This document shows positions 1 to 8,001 of a stretch of DNA of 64,000 bases, in pieces. The stretch's first letter is position 1; the number at the start of each line of letters is the position of its first letter. The stretch is from DASWZN01 sp036404435 (GTDB taxonomy: Bacteria > Acidobacteriota > Terriglobia > Bryobacterales > Bryobacteraceae): the NCBI GenBank assembly GCA_036404435.1, contig DASWZN010000032.1:1-64000 (forward strand), read 5' to 3'. The position numbers and the translations under genes were made by a program. The notes beneath the pieces are model-generated. The model was not told the DNA's origin. It did no database searches and was given only the letters and a program-made list of their open reading frames with translations.

Positions 1-45
1 GGCCTTCTTCAACACCACCAGCCGGTCTCTGTCCCGCTGGGTCAT
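1..45 (-). mobile_element. Transposase gene, 5' end only
   Basis: Fifteen codons read in from the left edge on the minus strand: ATG at 45-43, then MTQRDRDRLVVLKKA. A good Shine-Dalgarno (AGGAG, 8 nt before ATG) precedes it. The peptide resembles the N-terminus of ISNCY-type transposases, which begin with a short charged leader before a helix-turn-helix. Family assignment rests on 15 residues and on the IS-like repeats just upstream, so it is tentative. The rest of the gene lies outside the window. Confidence 0.5.
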
Positions 46-88
46 GAGGAGTTCTCCTGGTTCGGACACCTCCCCAGCCTGACCTTGT

Positions 89-124
89 CAAGGGGACATT
101 TCTACTTGGCACAAAGGGGACATT
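89..124. repeat. IS-end direct repeats (GGGGACATT x2)
   Basis: The 9-mer GGGGACATT occurs at 92-100 and 116-124, in the contexts CAAGGGGACATT and CAAAGGGGACATT, 24 bp apart. Such subterminal repeats are usual transposase-binding sites at IS ends. They lie 44-80 bp upstream of the transposase start at 45, so they probably mark the right boundary of the element that enters the window from the left. Confidence 0.45.
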
Positions 125-213
125 ATCACGTGGCGCCGACAAACCTCTTTATCTGCTTGACTTGCACGGAATCCGCGCCTACACTTGATAGTCGCAGGAC
201 CCCTGGTACTCCG

Positions 214-624
214 ATGAACACCCCTAGAATGACGGGAGCCCGGCTTAGGGGATCGGCGGATCCTTTCTGGTGGGGGGTGGCAGCCCTCCTCAGCCTTGGC
301 TCGGCTTGGCTTCCCAAGCTCCTCCCTCTCGACAGCAGCGAGCTCACGCACACGATGGTGGTGGGATGCGCGCTGTTCGTTACCGGAGCGCTGGTCGGAT
401 GTGTGCGCCGCGAGCGGCCGTGGCGTTGGGCCGTGGCGAGCTTCGCCGCTTTCGTCTTGCGTGACCTGGTGGTTATGCTCAGCACCAGAGGGCTGAGACA
501 ACTGGGCGCGCCGGAGATCGTCTTCTTCGTGCTCGGGCACGTGGGCGTCTATTTTCTCTATGCTCTGCCGGTGCTGGCGGGTGCGATCTTGGGCTCGTCG
601 ATGATGAACGCCGGTCTGGAATAA
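214..624 (+). CDS. Small integral membrane protein, unknown function
   Basis: 136 aa starting MNTPRMTGARLRGSADPFWW. An in-frame ORF is open from 85, but the extra 43 residues run through IS-end sequence and look non-coding, so the ATG at 214 is preferred. Four hydrophobic stretches are visible: about residues 21-35 (WWGVAALLSLGSAW), 47-62, 71-87 and 101-129. I recognise no enzymatic motif. It ends 11 bp before the convergent hybrid kinase gene. Function unknown. Confidence 0.6.
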   Translation: MNTPRMTGARLRGSADPFWWGVAALLSLGSAWLPKLLPLDSSELTHTMVVGCALFVTGALVGCVRRERPWRWAVASFAAFVLRDLVVMLSTRGLRQLGAPEIVFFVLGHVGVYFLYALPVLAGAILGSSMMNAGLE

Positions 625-635
625 GTGCGCGGGGC

Positions 636-3600
636 TCAAGCGTCGAACAGCGCCCGCACCGAGCGGGCGAGTTCCTCGAGCGTGAATGGCTTGTGAAGGA
701 AGGGCCTGCGCTCCGTCTCGACAATGTCGTGGAGCAAGGCGTCTTCGGTGTATCCGGACATAAAGAGGATCTTCATCTCGGGCCGCAACGCCGTAGCCCG
801 CTCGGCCAGCTCGCGTCCTCCCACTCGAGGCATGACGACGTCGGTGAGCAGGAGATGAATGGGCCCCTGGTGGTTCTCGCAGATTGCTATCCCCTCGCCG
901 CCATCCTTCGCCTCCAGAACCGTGTAGCCCCGCCCTTCGAGGAATGTGCGGGTGAGCTGGCGCAACCTGTCTTCGTCCTCCGCAACCAGGACGACTTCGG
1001 TGCCACGCGGCACGTGGGCGAGGCTGACAACCTGCCGGTGCGTCCGCGGTTGTTCAGTTAGACGGGGAAAGTAGATCCAGAAGGTGGTGCCCAGCGCGAG
1101 TTCGCTCGAGAACCGGATTTGCGCGCCGCTCTGCTCCACAATGCCGTAGACCGTGGACAGGCCCAGGCCCGTCCCGACCCGCTGGCCTTTCGTCGTGAAG
1201 AAAGGTTCGAAGACTCGTGCCTTGGTCTCCGCATCCATGCCCACGCCGCTGTCGCCGACAGCAAGCATCACGTAGCGGCCTGGCTCCAGGTCATGGCCCC
1301 CGGCAGCGGTTTCGCTGACATCGACGTTCCTGGTCTCGATCGTGAGCCGCCCGCCATTCGGCATGGCATCCCGGGCGTTGAGAGCGAGGTTCATGACGAC
1401 CTGCCCAATCTGTCCGGGGTCGGCCCTGATCGGCCCCAGAGCCTCCTCGAAGGTGGTCACCAGCTCGATGTTCTCCCCAATCAGACGCCGCAGCATCCGA
1501 TCAAGGTCCGTGATGACCTCGTTGAGGTCCACCACCTTCGGCTGCAGCACCTGTTTGCGGCTGAAGGCCAGGAGCTGCTGTGTCAGCGAGGCGGCTCGTT
1601 GAGCGGATTCTCGGATCAGGCGGGCGTCCCCGTAGTGCGGATCGCTAGCTGGAAGGTCGCTCGCCAGCATGTCGCTGTAACCCAGAATCACGGTCAGGAT
1701 GTTGTTGAAATCATGGGCGACCCCGCCCGCCAGCCTCCCCATCGCCGCCATCTTCTGAGCCTGGCGAAGGTGATCCTCGGCACGCCGGAAGGCCCGCTCC
1801 GAGTTCCGGCGCTCCGTTATGTCGTCGATGCTCAGGAGAATCATGTCCGCGGCGTCGAGCTGGCACGCACCGATCAGCAGCACCTTGTGACCGTCGTTTG
1901 CAAAGTCGGCTGCCAACTCGAAGTCCCGGAAGGCCCTTTTCTTCGGAAGAACCTCTTCCAGCAGGGTGCGCAGATCCGGAGAGTCAAAGCGGCCGCCTTC
2001 GATCTCATAGAGAGGCCGGCCCTCAGTCGTCCCCGGCGCCGATTGGAAGCAGCGGTGGAAGGCGCCGTTGGCCGTGTTCACGATAAGATCCGTGTTCAGA
2101 ACGAGCAGGGGCTGCTGTATCGTTTGCACGATGGAGCGCGTGAAGTCGCGAGACTGGCCGAGCTCCACGTTCCGGGTTTGCAGCTCGTCGTTCACCGTTG
2201 TGAGCTCTTCGTTGGTCGCCTGCAGCTCTTCTTTGGTGGTTTCGAGCTCTTCGTTCAAGCTTTGGAGCTCTTCGATGCTGGACTGGAACTCCTCCTGCGC
2301 CGACTGCGATTCCTCATTGGCGGAAGCGTACTGCCCGATGAGCGCCAGGAAGCGCGCCCTGGTCTCGGCCAGATCCTGTTTCAGCTCGGTGTTGAGGAGG
2401 TCCCGCTGTCGCAGCGCTTGCTCGTCCGCGGATAGCGTTTCCTCAGCGGTGGCGGCATCCTCCGCTTTGGGAGCCGAGGGCGGAAGCTCATCGAAGATAA
2501 CGAGGAAAGTTCGGCGGTCCTTCTGCTGCAGCGGAAACACCTCGATATTGACGAACCGGATTTCCGCCTCCTCCCCGGCCGGTATCGCTTCCTTGCGAAC
2601 CCGCCCGCCGTCCTTCTTGGCCTTCTCGATAGCCGCATGCAACTCGATCGATAGTGCGGCGCCCCGCGCCATCTTGAGCAGATTGAGGCTGGCCTTTCCC
2701 TGGACGGGCTGGAGATAGGGCTCGACCCGTCCGCGGATCTCGACGATCTCGTGGTCGTCGCCGACGATCACCGCGGCAGGCCCGTAGTTCTCGATCGTGA
2801 TGCGATCCGCCAGCCTCTGGAACACGGAAGCGTCCCGGGGCTCCTCGCGGACCGGTTTCGGCTCTGGCCCGGCGAGGTCGTCTCTTAGCGACGCGAAGCT
2901 GGCGGAAGCGTAGCGAGGGAAGGCTCTCGGCGAGACGTCCTTCCTCGAGTGCAGCTTGTGCTTCTTGTCGATGAGCGTGAATAGATCGGAGAATGCCCCG
3001 GCCGTTTCCGCCGTTCCGAGCATGAGAAAGCCCATGGGCTTGAGAGCGTAGTGGAACAGAGGAATCACCCTCTCCTGGAGAGCCGGCCCCAAGTAGATGA
3101 GTACGTTGCGGCAACTGATCAGATCGAGCTTGGAATAGGGCGGGTCGTTGAGCAAGTCCTGCTTGGCGAAGACACACTTATCGCGGATTTCTTTGCCGAT
3201 CTGGTAAGCGCGGTCTGTCTGGGTAAAGAAGCGGCGTAAGCGCTCTGGCCCGACGCTTCTGTCGACGCCCCGCGAGTACGAACCGGCGCGAGCGACATCG
3301 ATGACGGCCTGGTTGATATCCGTGGCAAAGACCTGAATCGGGATCTTGCTGGCGGTCTCCTCCAGGAATTCCGTCAGCGACATCGCCAGGGAGTAAGCTT
3401 CCTCGCCCGTAGCGCACCCTGGCACCCATAGCCGGATGGGGCTGTCGGCGGACGCGCGTTCCAGAAGCTGCGGGAAAACCTGTTCCCGGAGAGCCTGGAA
3501 CGCTTCCGGATCGCGGAAGAATCGGGTGACTCGGATGAGAATCTCCTGATGCAGGGCGCGGATCTCCTCCGGATGCTCCCGCAGGTAGCCAACGTAAGCC

Positions 3601-4388
3601 CGAAGGTTCTCCGCCTTGAGGAGCGTCTGACGCCTGCGGATGCGGCGCTGGATGGTCGCCTGCCTGTACAGCGAGAAATCGACGCCCGTGGTTTCCAGCA
3701 GCAATACGAATACCTGGCTCAAATCGTCTGGTGCGGTCTCGCGGTCCGGCACACCCGTCTTCCCGGCGGCCGTGGGCGGAATGGGCCACGGCTGGTTCGC
3801 CATTCTGGCCAGTTCCTGGGCGATGGCCTCCGGCGGCATCACAAAATCGACGCAGCCGGTGGCCACCGCGCGCTGCGGCATTCCGCCGAATTTTGCCGAT
3901 CCCTGGTCTTCGGCGAACGTGACGCCGCCTTGGGCCCGGATGGCTCGGAGCCCTTCCGCCCCGTCCGAGCCGGTCCCCGAGAGAATCACCCCAATGGCCT
4001 TGTTCTTGCGGTCTTCCGCCAGCGAGCGCAGAAACCGGTCGATGAGCATGCGCGGGCCCGATCCCGGCGCGCCAAGCGTGACTCGGAGAGCGCCCTCGGA
4101 AAGGTGGAGGGCGGTGTTGGGCGGCATGACGTAGACGCGATCGGGCTCCACGAGAACACCGTCCGCCGCCTGACAGACGGGCATCGCGGTCGCCCGGGAG
4201 AGAATATCCACGAGCATGCTCTCGTGTTTGGGGTCCAGGTGCTGAACGACGACAAACGCAAGGCCGGTCGCAGACGGGAGATGCTTCAGCAGCAGTTGCA
4301 GGGCTTCGAGGCCGCCGGCGGAAGATCCGATGCCGACAATGGGGAATGCGGGCGGGGTTGTGCTCGTTGTCGAATCGAGTGGCTCCAC
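636..4388 (-). CDS. Hybrid CheB-CheR-PAS-histidine kinase-receiver protein
   Basis: 1250 aa when started at the GTG at 4388, which has a strong GGAGGGAGG ribosome site; the frame stays open to 4601 without a better start. Domains in order: a CheB-type methylesterase (GSSAGG near residue 22, QHLDPKH, SGTGSDG), a CheR-type methyltransferase (TRFFRDPEAF, VPGCATGEEAYSLAM, SCRNVLIYL), a glutamate-rich coiled coil (EELQSLNEELETTKEEL), a PAS region, HisKA (GGVAHDFNNIL), HATPase (NLALNARDAM, GTGLGLSTVYG) and a C-terminal receiver with phospho-acceptor LLLTDVVMP. No membrane segment is seen, so it is probably cytoplasmic. CheB-CheR fusions with kinases are known in many phyla, but their outputs are mostly unclear. 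No chemoreceptor or flagellar gene is nearby. It is divergent from the first TetR gene, and both start regions flank the TGGACACTGTACA motif. Confidence 0.9.
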   Translation of the reverse strand: MEPLDSTTSTTPPAFPIVGIGSSAGGLEALQLLLKHLPSATGLAFVVVQHLDPKHESMLVDILSRATAMPVCQAADGVLVEPDRVYVMPPNTALHLSEGALRVTLGAPGSGPRMLIDRFLRSLAEDRKNKAIGVILSGTGSDGAEGLRAIRAQGGVTFAEDQGSAKFGGMPQRAVATGCVDFVMPPEAIAQELARMANQPWPIPPTAAGKTGVPDRETAPDDLSQVFVLLLETTGVDFSLYRQATIQRRIRRRQTLLKAENLRAYVGYLREHPEEIRALHQEILIRVTRFFRDPEAFQALREQVFPQLLERASADSPIRLWVPGCATGEEAYSLAMSLTEFLEETASKIPIQVFATDINQAVIDVARAGSYSRGVDRSVGPERLRRFFTQTDRAYQIGKEIRDKCVFAKQDLLNDPPYSKLDLISCRNVLIYLGPALQERVIPLFHYALKPMGFLMLGTAETAGAFSDLFTLIDKKHKLHSRKDVSPRAFPRYASASFASLRDDLAGPEPKPVREEPRDASVFQRLADRITIENYGPAAVIVGDDHEIVEIRGRVEPYLQPVQGKASLNLLKMARGAALSIELHAAIEKAKKDGGRVRKEAIPAGEEAEIRFVNIEVFPLQQKDRRTFLVIFDELPPSAPKAEDAATAEETLSADEQALRQRDLLNTELKQDLAETRARFLALIGQYASANEESQSAQEEFQSSIEELQSLNEELETTKEELQATNEELTTVNDELQTRNVELGQSRDFTRSIVQTIQQPLLVLNTDLIVNTANGAFHRCFQSAPGTTEGRPLYEIEGGRFDSPDLRTLLEEVLPKKRAFRDFELAADFANDGHKVLLIGACQLDAADMILLSIDDITERRNSERAFRRAEDHLRQAQKMAAMGRLAGGVAHDFNNILTVILGYSDMLASDLPASDPHYGDARLIRESAQRAASLTQQLLAFSRKQVLQPKVVDLNEVITDLDRMLRRLIGENIELVTTFEEALGPIRADPGQIGQVVMNLALNARDAMPNGGRLTIETRNVDVSETAAGGHDLEPGRYVMLAVGDSGVGMDAETKARVFEPFFTTKGQRVGTGLGLSTVYGIVEQSGAQIRFSSELALGTTFWIYFPRLTEQPRTHRQVVSLAHVPRGTEVVLVAEDEDRLRQLTRTFLEGRGYTVLEAKDGGEGIAICENHQGPIHLLLTDVVMPRVGGRELAERATALRPEMKILFMSGYTEDALLHDIVETERRPFLHKPFTLEELARSVRALFDA

Positions 4389-4420
4389 ATCCCTCCCTCC
4401 AGACACATCCCGGTGCCCAC

Positions 4421-4433
4421 TGGACACTGTACA
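4421..4433. promoter_or_regulatory. Candidate operator TGGACACTGTACA, copy 1
   Basis: A 13-bp sequence containing the palindrome TGTACA, identical to one at 5025-5037. It starts 44 bp before the GTG of the first TetR gene and 33 bp before the GTG of the divergent hybrid kinase. It overlaps a -10-like TACAAT (4430-4435). This is consistent with an autoregulatory TetR site that could also control the kinase; that role is inferred from position only. Confidence 0.4.
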
Positions 4434-4464
4434 ATTACCGGGCCGCCGTGTCAAGATGTCACCA

Positions 4465-5010
4465 GTGCCCAATCCCCAAAGGACAAGCCGCCAGGCCATT
4501 GTCGCCGCCGCCGTGGAGATCGTCGAGGGGGACGGAACGGAAGCCCTTTCGATGCGCGCGGTGGCAAGACGACTCCGCCTGGCGCCAAACGCGCTGTACA
4601 ACTACTTCCCGGATCGGAAGGGGTTGGAAGCTGCGCTGGCCGCCGAGGGAATGCGGCGCCTCCATGTGGCGTTGAGAAGGGCGGCCAAGGGGGCGCCGGA
4701 CGCCGACGCCCTCCGCCGCTGCTGTCGCGCTTACCTGCGGTTCGCTCGAAGGCGCCCGGCACTATACGCCATCATGATGAGGAAGTATCCGGATGCCCCG
4801 GGGCTGCGGGCCATGAAAGCGGGCATATGCGACTTCTTCCGGGCGCTGTCTCGCTCGCTCGAAGACCCGAGGACGGCGCAAACGGCAGCCTTCGCGGCAT
4901 GGGCGTTGCTTCATGGAATGGCCGTGCTGGGCGAAGCGGATCCGCCGGCCGCCTCTTTCTCCGGGATGGAGGCCCTGGTCGCGGCGCTGTCGAGGTCTTT
5001 GACGGGGTGA
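4465..5010 (+). CDS. TetR/AcrR regulator, paralogue A
   Basis: 181 aa from GTG 4465 (VPNPQRTS), which aligns with the start of the three following paralogues; an ATG at 4456 would add three residues. The N-terminal half is a TetR helix-turn-helix (ALSMRAVARRLRLAPNALYNYF). The C-terminal half ends with WALLHGM, matching the TetR-associated WHG domain (TetR_C_33). A repressor of an unidentified target is likely. It is most like the third paralogue (shared FARRRPALYA and the LEDP...AAWALLHGM block). No transporter or enzyme gene adjoins it, so the likely targets are itself, the next TetR gene or the divergent kinase. Confidence 0.85.
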   Translation: MPNPQRTSRQAIVAAAVEIVEGDGTEALSMRAVARRLRLAPNALYNYFPDRKGLEAALAAEGMRRLHVALRRAAKGAPDADALRRCCRAYLRFARRRPALYAIMMRKYPDAPGLRAMKAGICDFFRALSRSLEDPRTAQTAAFAAWALLHGMAVLGEADPPAASFSGMEALVAALSRSLTG

Positions 5011-5024
5011 AACGTTTCTCGGGG

Positions 5025-5037
5025 TGGACACTGTACA
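5025..5037. promoter_or_regulatory. Candidate operator TGGACACTGTACA, copy 2
   Basis: Exact 13-bp copy of the sequence at 4421-4433, here 43 bp upstream of the homologous ATG of the second TetR gene. The conserved distance supports the chosen starts of both genes and a shared regulatory role. Confidence 0.4.
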
Positions 5038-5067
5038 TGTTCGCTGGGCGATGGCAGAATGGTACAA

Positions 5068-5622
5068 ATGCCGCATCCTTCCAAGACCAGTAGAGAGGAG
5101 ATCGTGGCCGCGGCGGTGGAGCTCGTCGACCGAGGCCCCGGCGAAGTTCTCTCGATGCGTGCGGTCGCAAGGCGGCTGGGGTTGGCGCCCAACGCACTCT
5201 ACTACTACTTCCAGGATCGGAAAACGCTGGAGGCGGCCGTGGCGGCAGAGGGGATCCGGCGCATGCAGGGGCTTCTGAAGAAAGCAGCGGCCGGGCCCCA
5301 AGGCGCCGGCGCGATTCGACGCACCTGTCACTCCTACGTGCGGTTTGCCCGCTCGCACCCGGCGCTGTACGCCGCGATGATGAAGAAGCACCCGGATGTA
5401 CTCGAGCTGGTGGACGCGAGAAAGCAATTCCGTGCGTTCTCGCAGGGGCTATTCGCGGGCATCGGAAACCCGCGGGCGGCCTCGAAGGCGAATTTCGCAC
5501 CCTGGGCATTGCTGCACGGACTGGTCGTGTTGGAACGGGAAGGGTTGCTGGAGGATTCGGAACTGCCGGCCGACGCAGCGCTCGTAATCTCGGCTCTGCT
5601 GGCGGGCTTGTCGGGAGTCTGA
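5068..5622 (+). CDS. TetR/AcrR regulator, paralogue B
   Basis: 184 aa from ATG 5068 (MPHPSKTS), the start matching the other copies; ATG 5059 would add MVQ. It has a TetR HTH (SMRAVARRLGLAPNALYYYF) and a WHG-type C-terminus (WALLHGLVVLE). It is closest to the fourth copy: both share AAGPQGA, KANFA.WALLHGL and ISALLAGLS. It lies 57 bp after paralogue A, separated by the second operator-like motif, so it may have its own promoter. Ligand and targets are unknown. Confidence 0.85.
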   Translation: MPHPSKTSREEIVAAAVELVDRGPGEVLSMRAVARRLGLAPNALYYYFQDRKTLEAAVAAEGIRRMQGLLKKAAAGPQGAGAIRRTCHSYVRFARSHPALYAAMMKKHPDVLELVDARKQFRAFSQGLFAGIGNPRAASKANFAPWALLHGLVVLEREGLLEDSELPADAALVISALLAGLSGV

Positions 5623-5967
5623 CCGGCGAAAAGGCAGCGTTATTACCTTGACAACCGGTTCGATCGCGCCCATACTCGTGGCACTGGTTGTTATTGAAGT
5701 ACCGCTCGGAGGGTGTTCGGTCGTCGCTGTAGTATTGCCCTCCTCTACGTCACTTCCAACTTAGCCATCGAAAGTTGTTGGCATAACTGCCTCGCCAAAG
5801 CAGACGGCGCGCGGTGTGTCTTGCGGGACCGTTGCGCGCAGGGTTTGTGCGTCGCCGGAGCCCGCGAGATCGAGAAGCGCGGGAGGCGAATTCCCAACCG
5901 ATCGAGAGCGTTTTACCAACCGGGCGAACGAAGTCGTCCTGGCAAACCGCCGAGTGCGAGATCCAAA
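5623..5967 (+). promoter_or_regulatory. Intergenic region with a candidate sigma-70 promoter
   Basis: This 345-bp gap holds no supportable gene. TTGACA (5648-5653) followed after 17 bp by CATACT (5671-5676) is a near-consensus promoter. It would give a leader of about 285 nt before the third TetR gene. The TGGACACTGTACA motif of the first two genes is absent. An open frame continuous with the third TetR gene crosses part of this stretch but has no TetR similarity. Confidence 0.4.
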
Positions 5968-6531
5968 GTGCCACATCCTCAGAAGGCGAGTCAAAAGGCC
6001 ATTGTCTCTGCCGCGGTGGAGATCGTTGAGCGGGACGGAACCGAAACCCTGTCCAATCGCGCGGTGGCGAAGCGACTCGGCCTGACGCCAGACGCGCTCT
6101 ATCGCTACTTCCCGGATCGGAAGAGATTGGAAGCGGCGGTGGCCGCCGAGGGAACCCGGCGCCTGCGCGCGGCACTCCAGAGGGCGGTGAAGGGAACGGC
6201 AGACGCCGAGGCCGTCTGTGGCTCCTGCCGTGCCTATCTGCGGTTCGCTCGAAGGCGCCCGGCACTGTACGCCATGATGATGAAGAAACATGCGGATAGC
6301 CCAGGGCTGGTGGCGGCCAGGGCGGGTCTCCGCGACTTCTTCCGTCTCCTGTTTACGCCGCTCGAGGACCCGCAGTCCGTTCAAACGGCAGGCCTCGCAG
6401 CGTGGGCACTGCTGCACGGAATGGTGTCGCAACAAAGAGAAGGGTTGCTGGACGATGCGGATCTGTCGGCCGACTCCTTCTCCGCGCTGTCGGCCCTGGT
6501 AGCGGCGTTTTCGCGTGCCGTCGCCGGGTGA
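5968..6531 (+). CDS. TetR/AcrR regulator, paralogue A'
   Basis: 187 aa from GTG 5968 (VPHPQKAS). The frame is open from 5713, but the upstream part does not resemble TetR proteins, and this GTG matches the start of the paralogues. HTH: SNRAVAKRLGLTPDALYRYF; C-terminus: WALLHGM, WHG type. It pairs with the first copy through FARRRPALYA, a DFFR..F/L..LEDP block and the ending ALVAAFSR. The weak ribosome site suggests low expression. Target unknown. Confidence 0.85.
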   Translation: MPHPQKASQKAIVSAAVEIVERDGTETLSNRAVAKRLGLTPDALYRYFPDRKRLEAAVAAEGTRRLRAALQRAVKGTADAEAVCGSCRAYLRFARRRPALYAMMMKKHADSPGLVAARAGLRDFFRLLFTPLEDPQSVQTAGLAAWALLHGMVSQQREGLLDDADLSADSFSALSALVAAFSRAVAG

Positions 6532-6759
6532 CGCCACCCTCCCTGGCTAGATGCACTATTGTTCACCGAAACCATAGCGCCTTGAGGTCAGATGGAGCTT
6601 GCAATCGACTCCAAAGCGTGTCACTATTAGTCGCCCTCCCGACGGTACCCGCCGTCCCGTTTGGTCAGCTAGCCGATCCCGCAACGATTTGATAGTTAAC
6701 GGCCCTATAGTACTGGAGCGCGAGCGGCTGCGCGGCGCCATCGCGAAACAGGGAGTTGA

Positions 6760-7314
6760 ATGCCACATCCGTCAAAGACCAGCAAAGAGGCGATCGTGGC
6801 TGCCACGGTGGAGATCGTCGGCCGCGACGGCACCGAAGGTCTCTCCATGCGTGCGGTCGCGAGGAAGCTGGGGCTGGCGCCAAACGCGCTCTACTATTAC
6901 TTCCCCAATCGCAAGATGCTGGAGGCGGCCGTCGCGGCGGAAGGAATCCGGCGCATCCATGCGGCCCTGACCAAGCCGGCGGCGGGACCCCAAGGAGCCG
7001 ACGCGGTCCGTCGCACCTGCCACGCTTACCTGCGATTTGCCAGAGCGCACCCCGAACTGTACGCCCTGATGATGAAGAAGCACCCGGATTGCCCCGAGCT
7101 GCTGGCCGCGAGAGCCGGCTTCAGCGATCTCCTGGTGAGACTGTTCGCGAGTATCGGAAGCCAGCAAGCGGCCTCGAAGGCGAACTTCGCATCCTGGGCC
7201 TTGCTGCACGGACTGGCCGTCCTGGAAAGAGACGCGCTGCTCGAACGATCCGAGCTGTCGGCTGACGCCTCGGTCGCCATATCGGCCCTGCTAGCAGGCT
7301 TGTCAAAAGCCTGA
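6760..7314 (+). CDS. TetR/AcrR regulator, paralogue B'
   Basis: 184 aa from ATG 6760 (MPHPSKTS) with AGGGAG just upstream. TetR HTH (SMRAVARKLGLAPNALYYYF) and WHG-type C-terminus (WALLHGLAVLE). It pairs with the second copy. Its last 12 bp overlap the convergent methyltransferase gene. The 228-bp gap before it contains a -10-like TATAGT (6706-6711) but no convincing -35. Confidence 0.85.
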   Translation: MPHPSKTSKEAIVAATVEIVGRDGTEGLSMRAVARKLGLAPNALYYYFPNRKMLEAAVAAEGIRRIHAALTKPAAGPQGADAVRRTCHAYLRFARAHPELYALMMKKHPDCPELLAARAGFSDLLVRLFASIGSQQAASKANFASWALLHGLAVLERDALLERSELSADASVAISALLAGLSKA

Positions 7315-8001
7315 ACGACCCTCCGCTGGCGTTGCCCGAGCCTTCCGGAATACAAGCACGTACTGGCTGTCGGGGATGTGATCGTGCTTCGAGACCAGGT
7401 GGAAACCGGCGGCCTCGACCTCTTGGATCACCTGTGGCTGGTCGGCGCGGATGTGCTCGAGCGCGTCCTGCGAGGGCATGGCGCCGCGGCGGCGGTAGTA
7501 ATCCACGATCGCGAGGCGCCCGCCCTGTTTGAGAGCGTCGCGCAAGTGCGCCAGCATCGGGCCGGGGTAGTTGAAGTGGTGGTAGACGTCGAGCAGAAAT
7601 GCCAGGTCCAAGGACCCCGCGGGCAGTTTCGGGTCGGTTTCGGTTCCCAGGACCACGGCGACATTGGCCAGGTGCGCGGAGCCGGCGCGAAGCTGGGCGG
7701 CTTCCAGAAAATCGGGGAAGATGTCTTCGGCGATCACGCGGCCGCGCGGTCCCACGGCCGCGCTCAGGAACGGCAGCATGTAGCCGGGCCCGGTCCCTAC
7801 GTCGGCCACCGTCATGCCGGGCGCGATGGAGAGCGACGCCACGAGTTCGCGCGGCTTCTGCTGCCGGTCGCGAGAGGGATCGGCCATACCCCGCGCCATC
7901 GCGCTGCGCTGTTCCGGCGTGGCGTAGTGCGCGTTGGCCCGCTCGGCGACCTGGGCGTGCGCGCAGGCCGAGGCTAGCAGAAGCAGTGCCGCGAGCTTCA
8001 C
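7303..8001 (-). CDS. Exported class I SAM-dependent methyltransferase
   Basis: 232 aa. The N-terminus is a signal peptide (MKLAALLLLASACAHAQ). The mature part carries a Rossmann methyltransferase fold: motif I VADVGTGPGYMLPFL, acidic loop IAEDIF, and DLAFLLDVYHHF. Exported small-molecule methyltransferases with this opening are common as hypothetical genes in Acidobacteria; the substrate is unknown, and SAM supply outside the cytoplasm is a puzzle. Its ATG overlaps the stop of homoserine dehydrogenase (ATGA), so translation is probably coupled. Confidence 0.75.
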   Translation of the reverse strand: MKLAALLLLASACAHAQVAERANAHYATPEQRSAMARGMADPSRDRQQKPRELVASLSIAPGMTVADVGTGPGYMLPFLSAAVGPRGRVIAEDIFPDFLEAAQLRAGSAHLANVAVVLGTETDPKLPAGSLDLAFLLDVYHHFNYPGPMLAHLRDALKQGGRLAIVDYYRRRGAMPSQDALEHIRADQPQVIQEVEAAGFHLVSKHDHIPDSQYVLVFRKARATPAEGRSGF

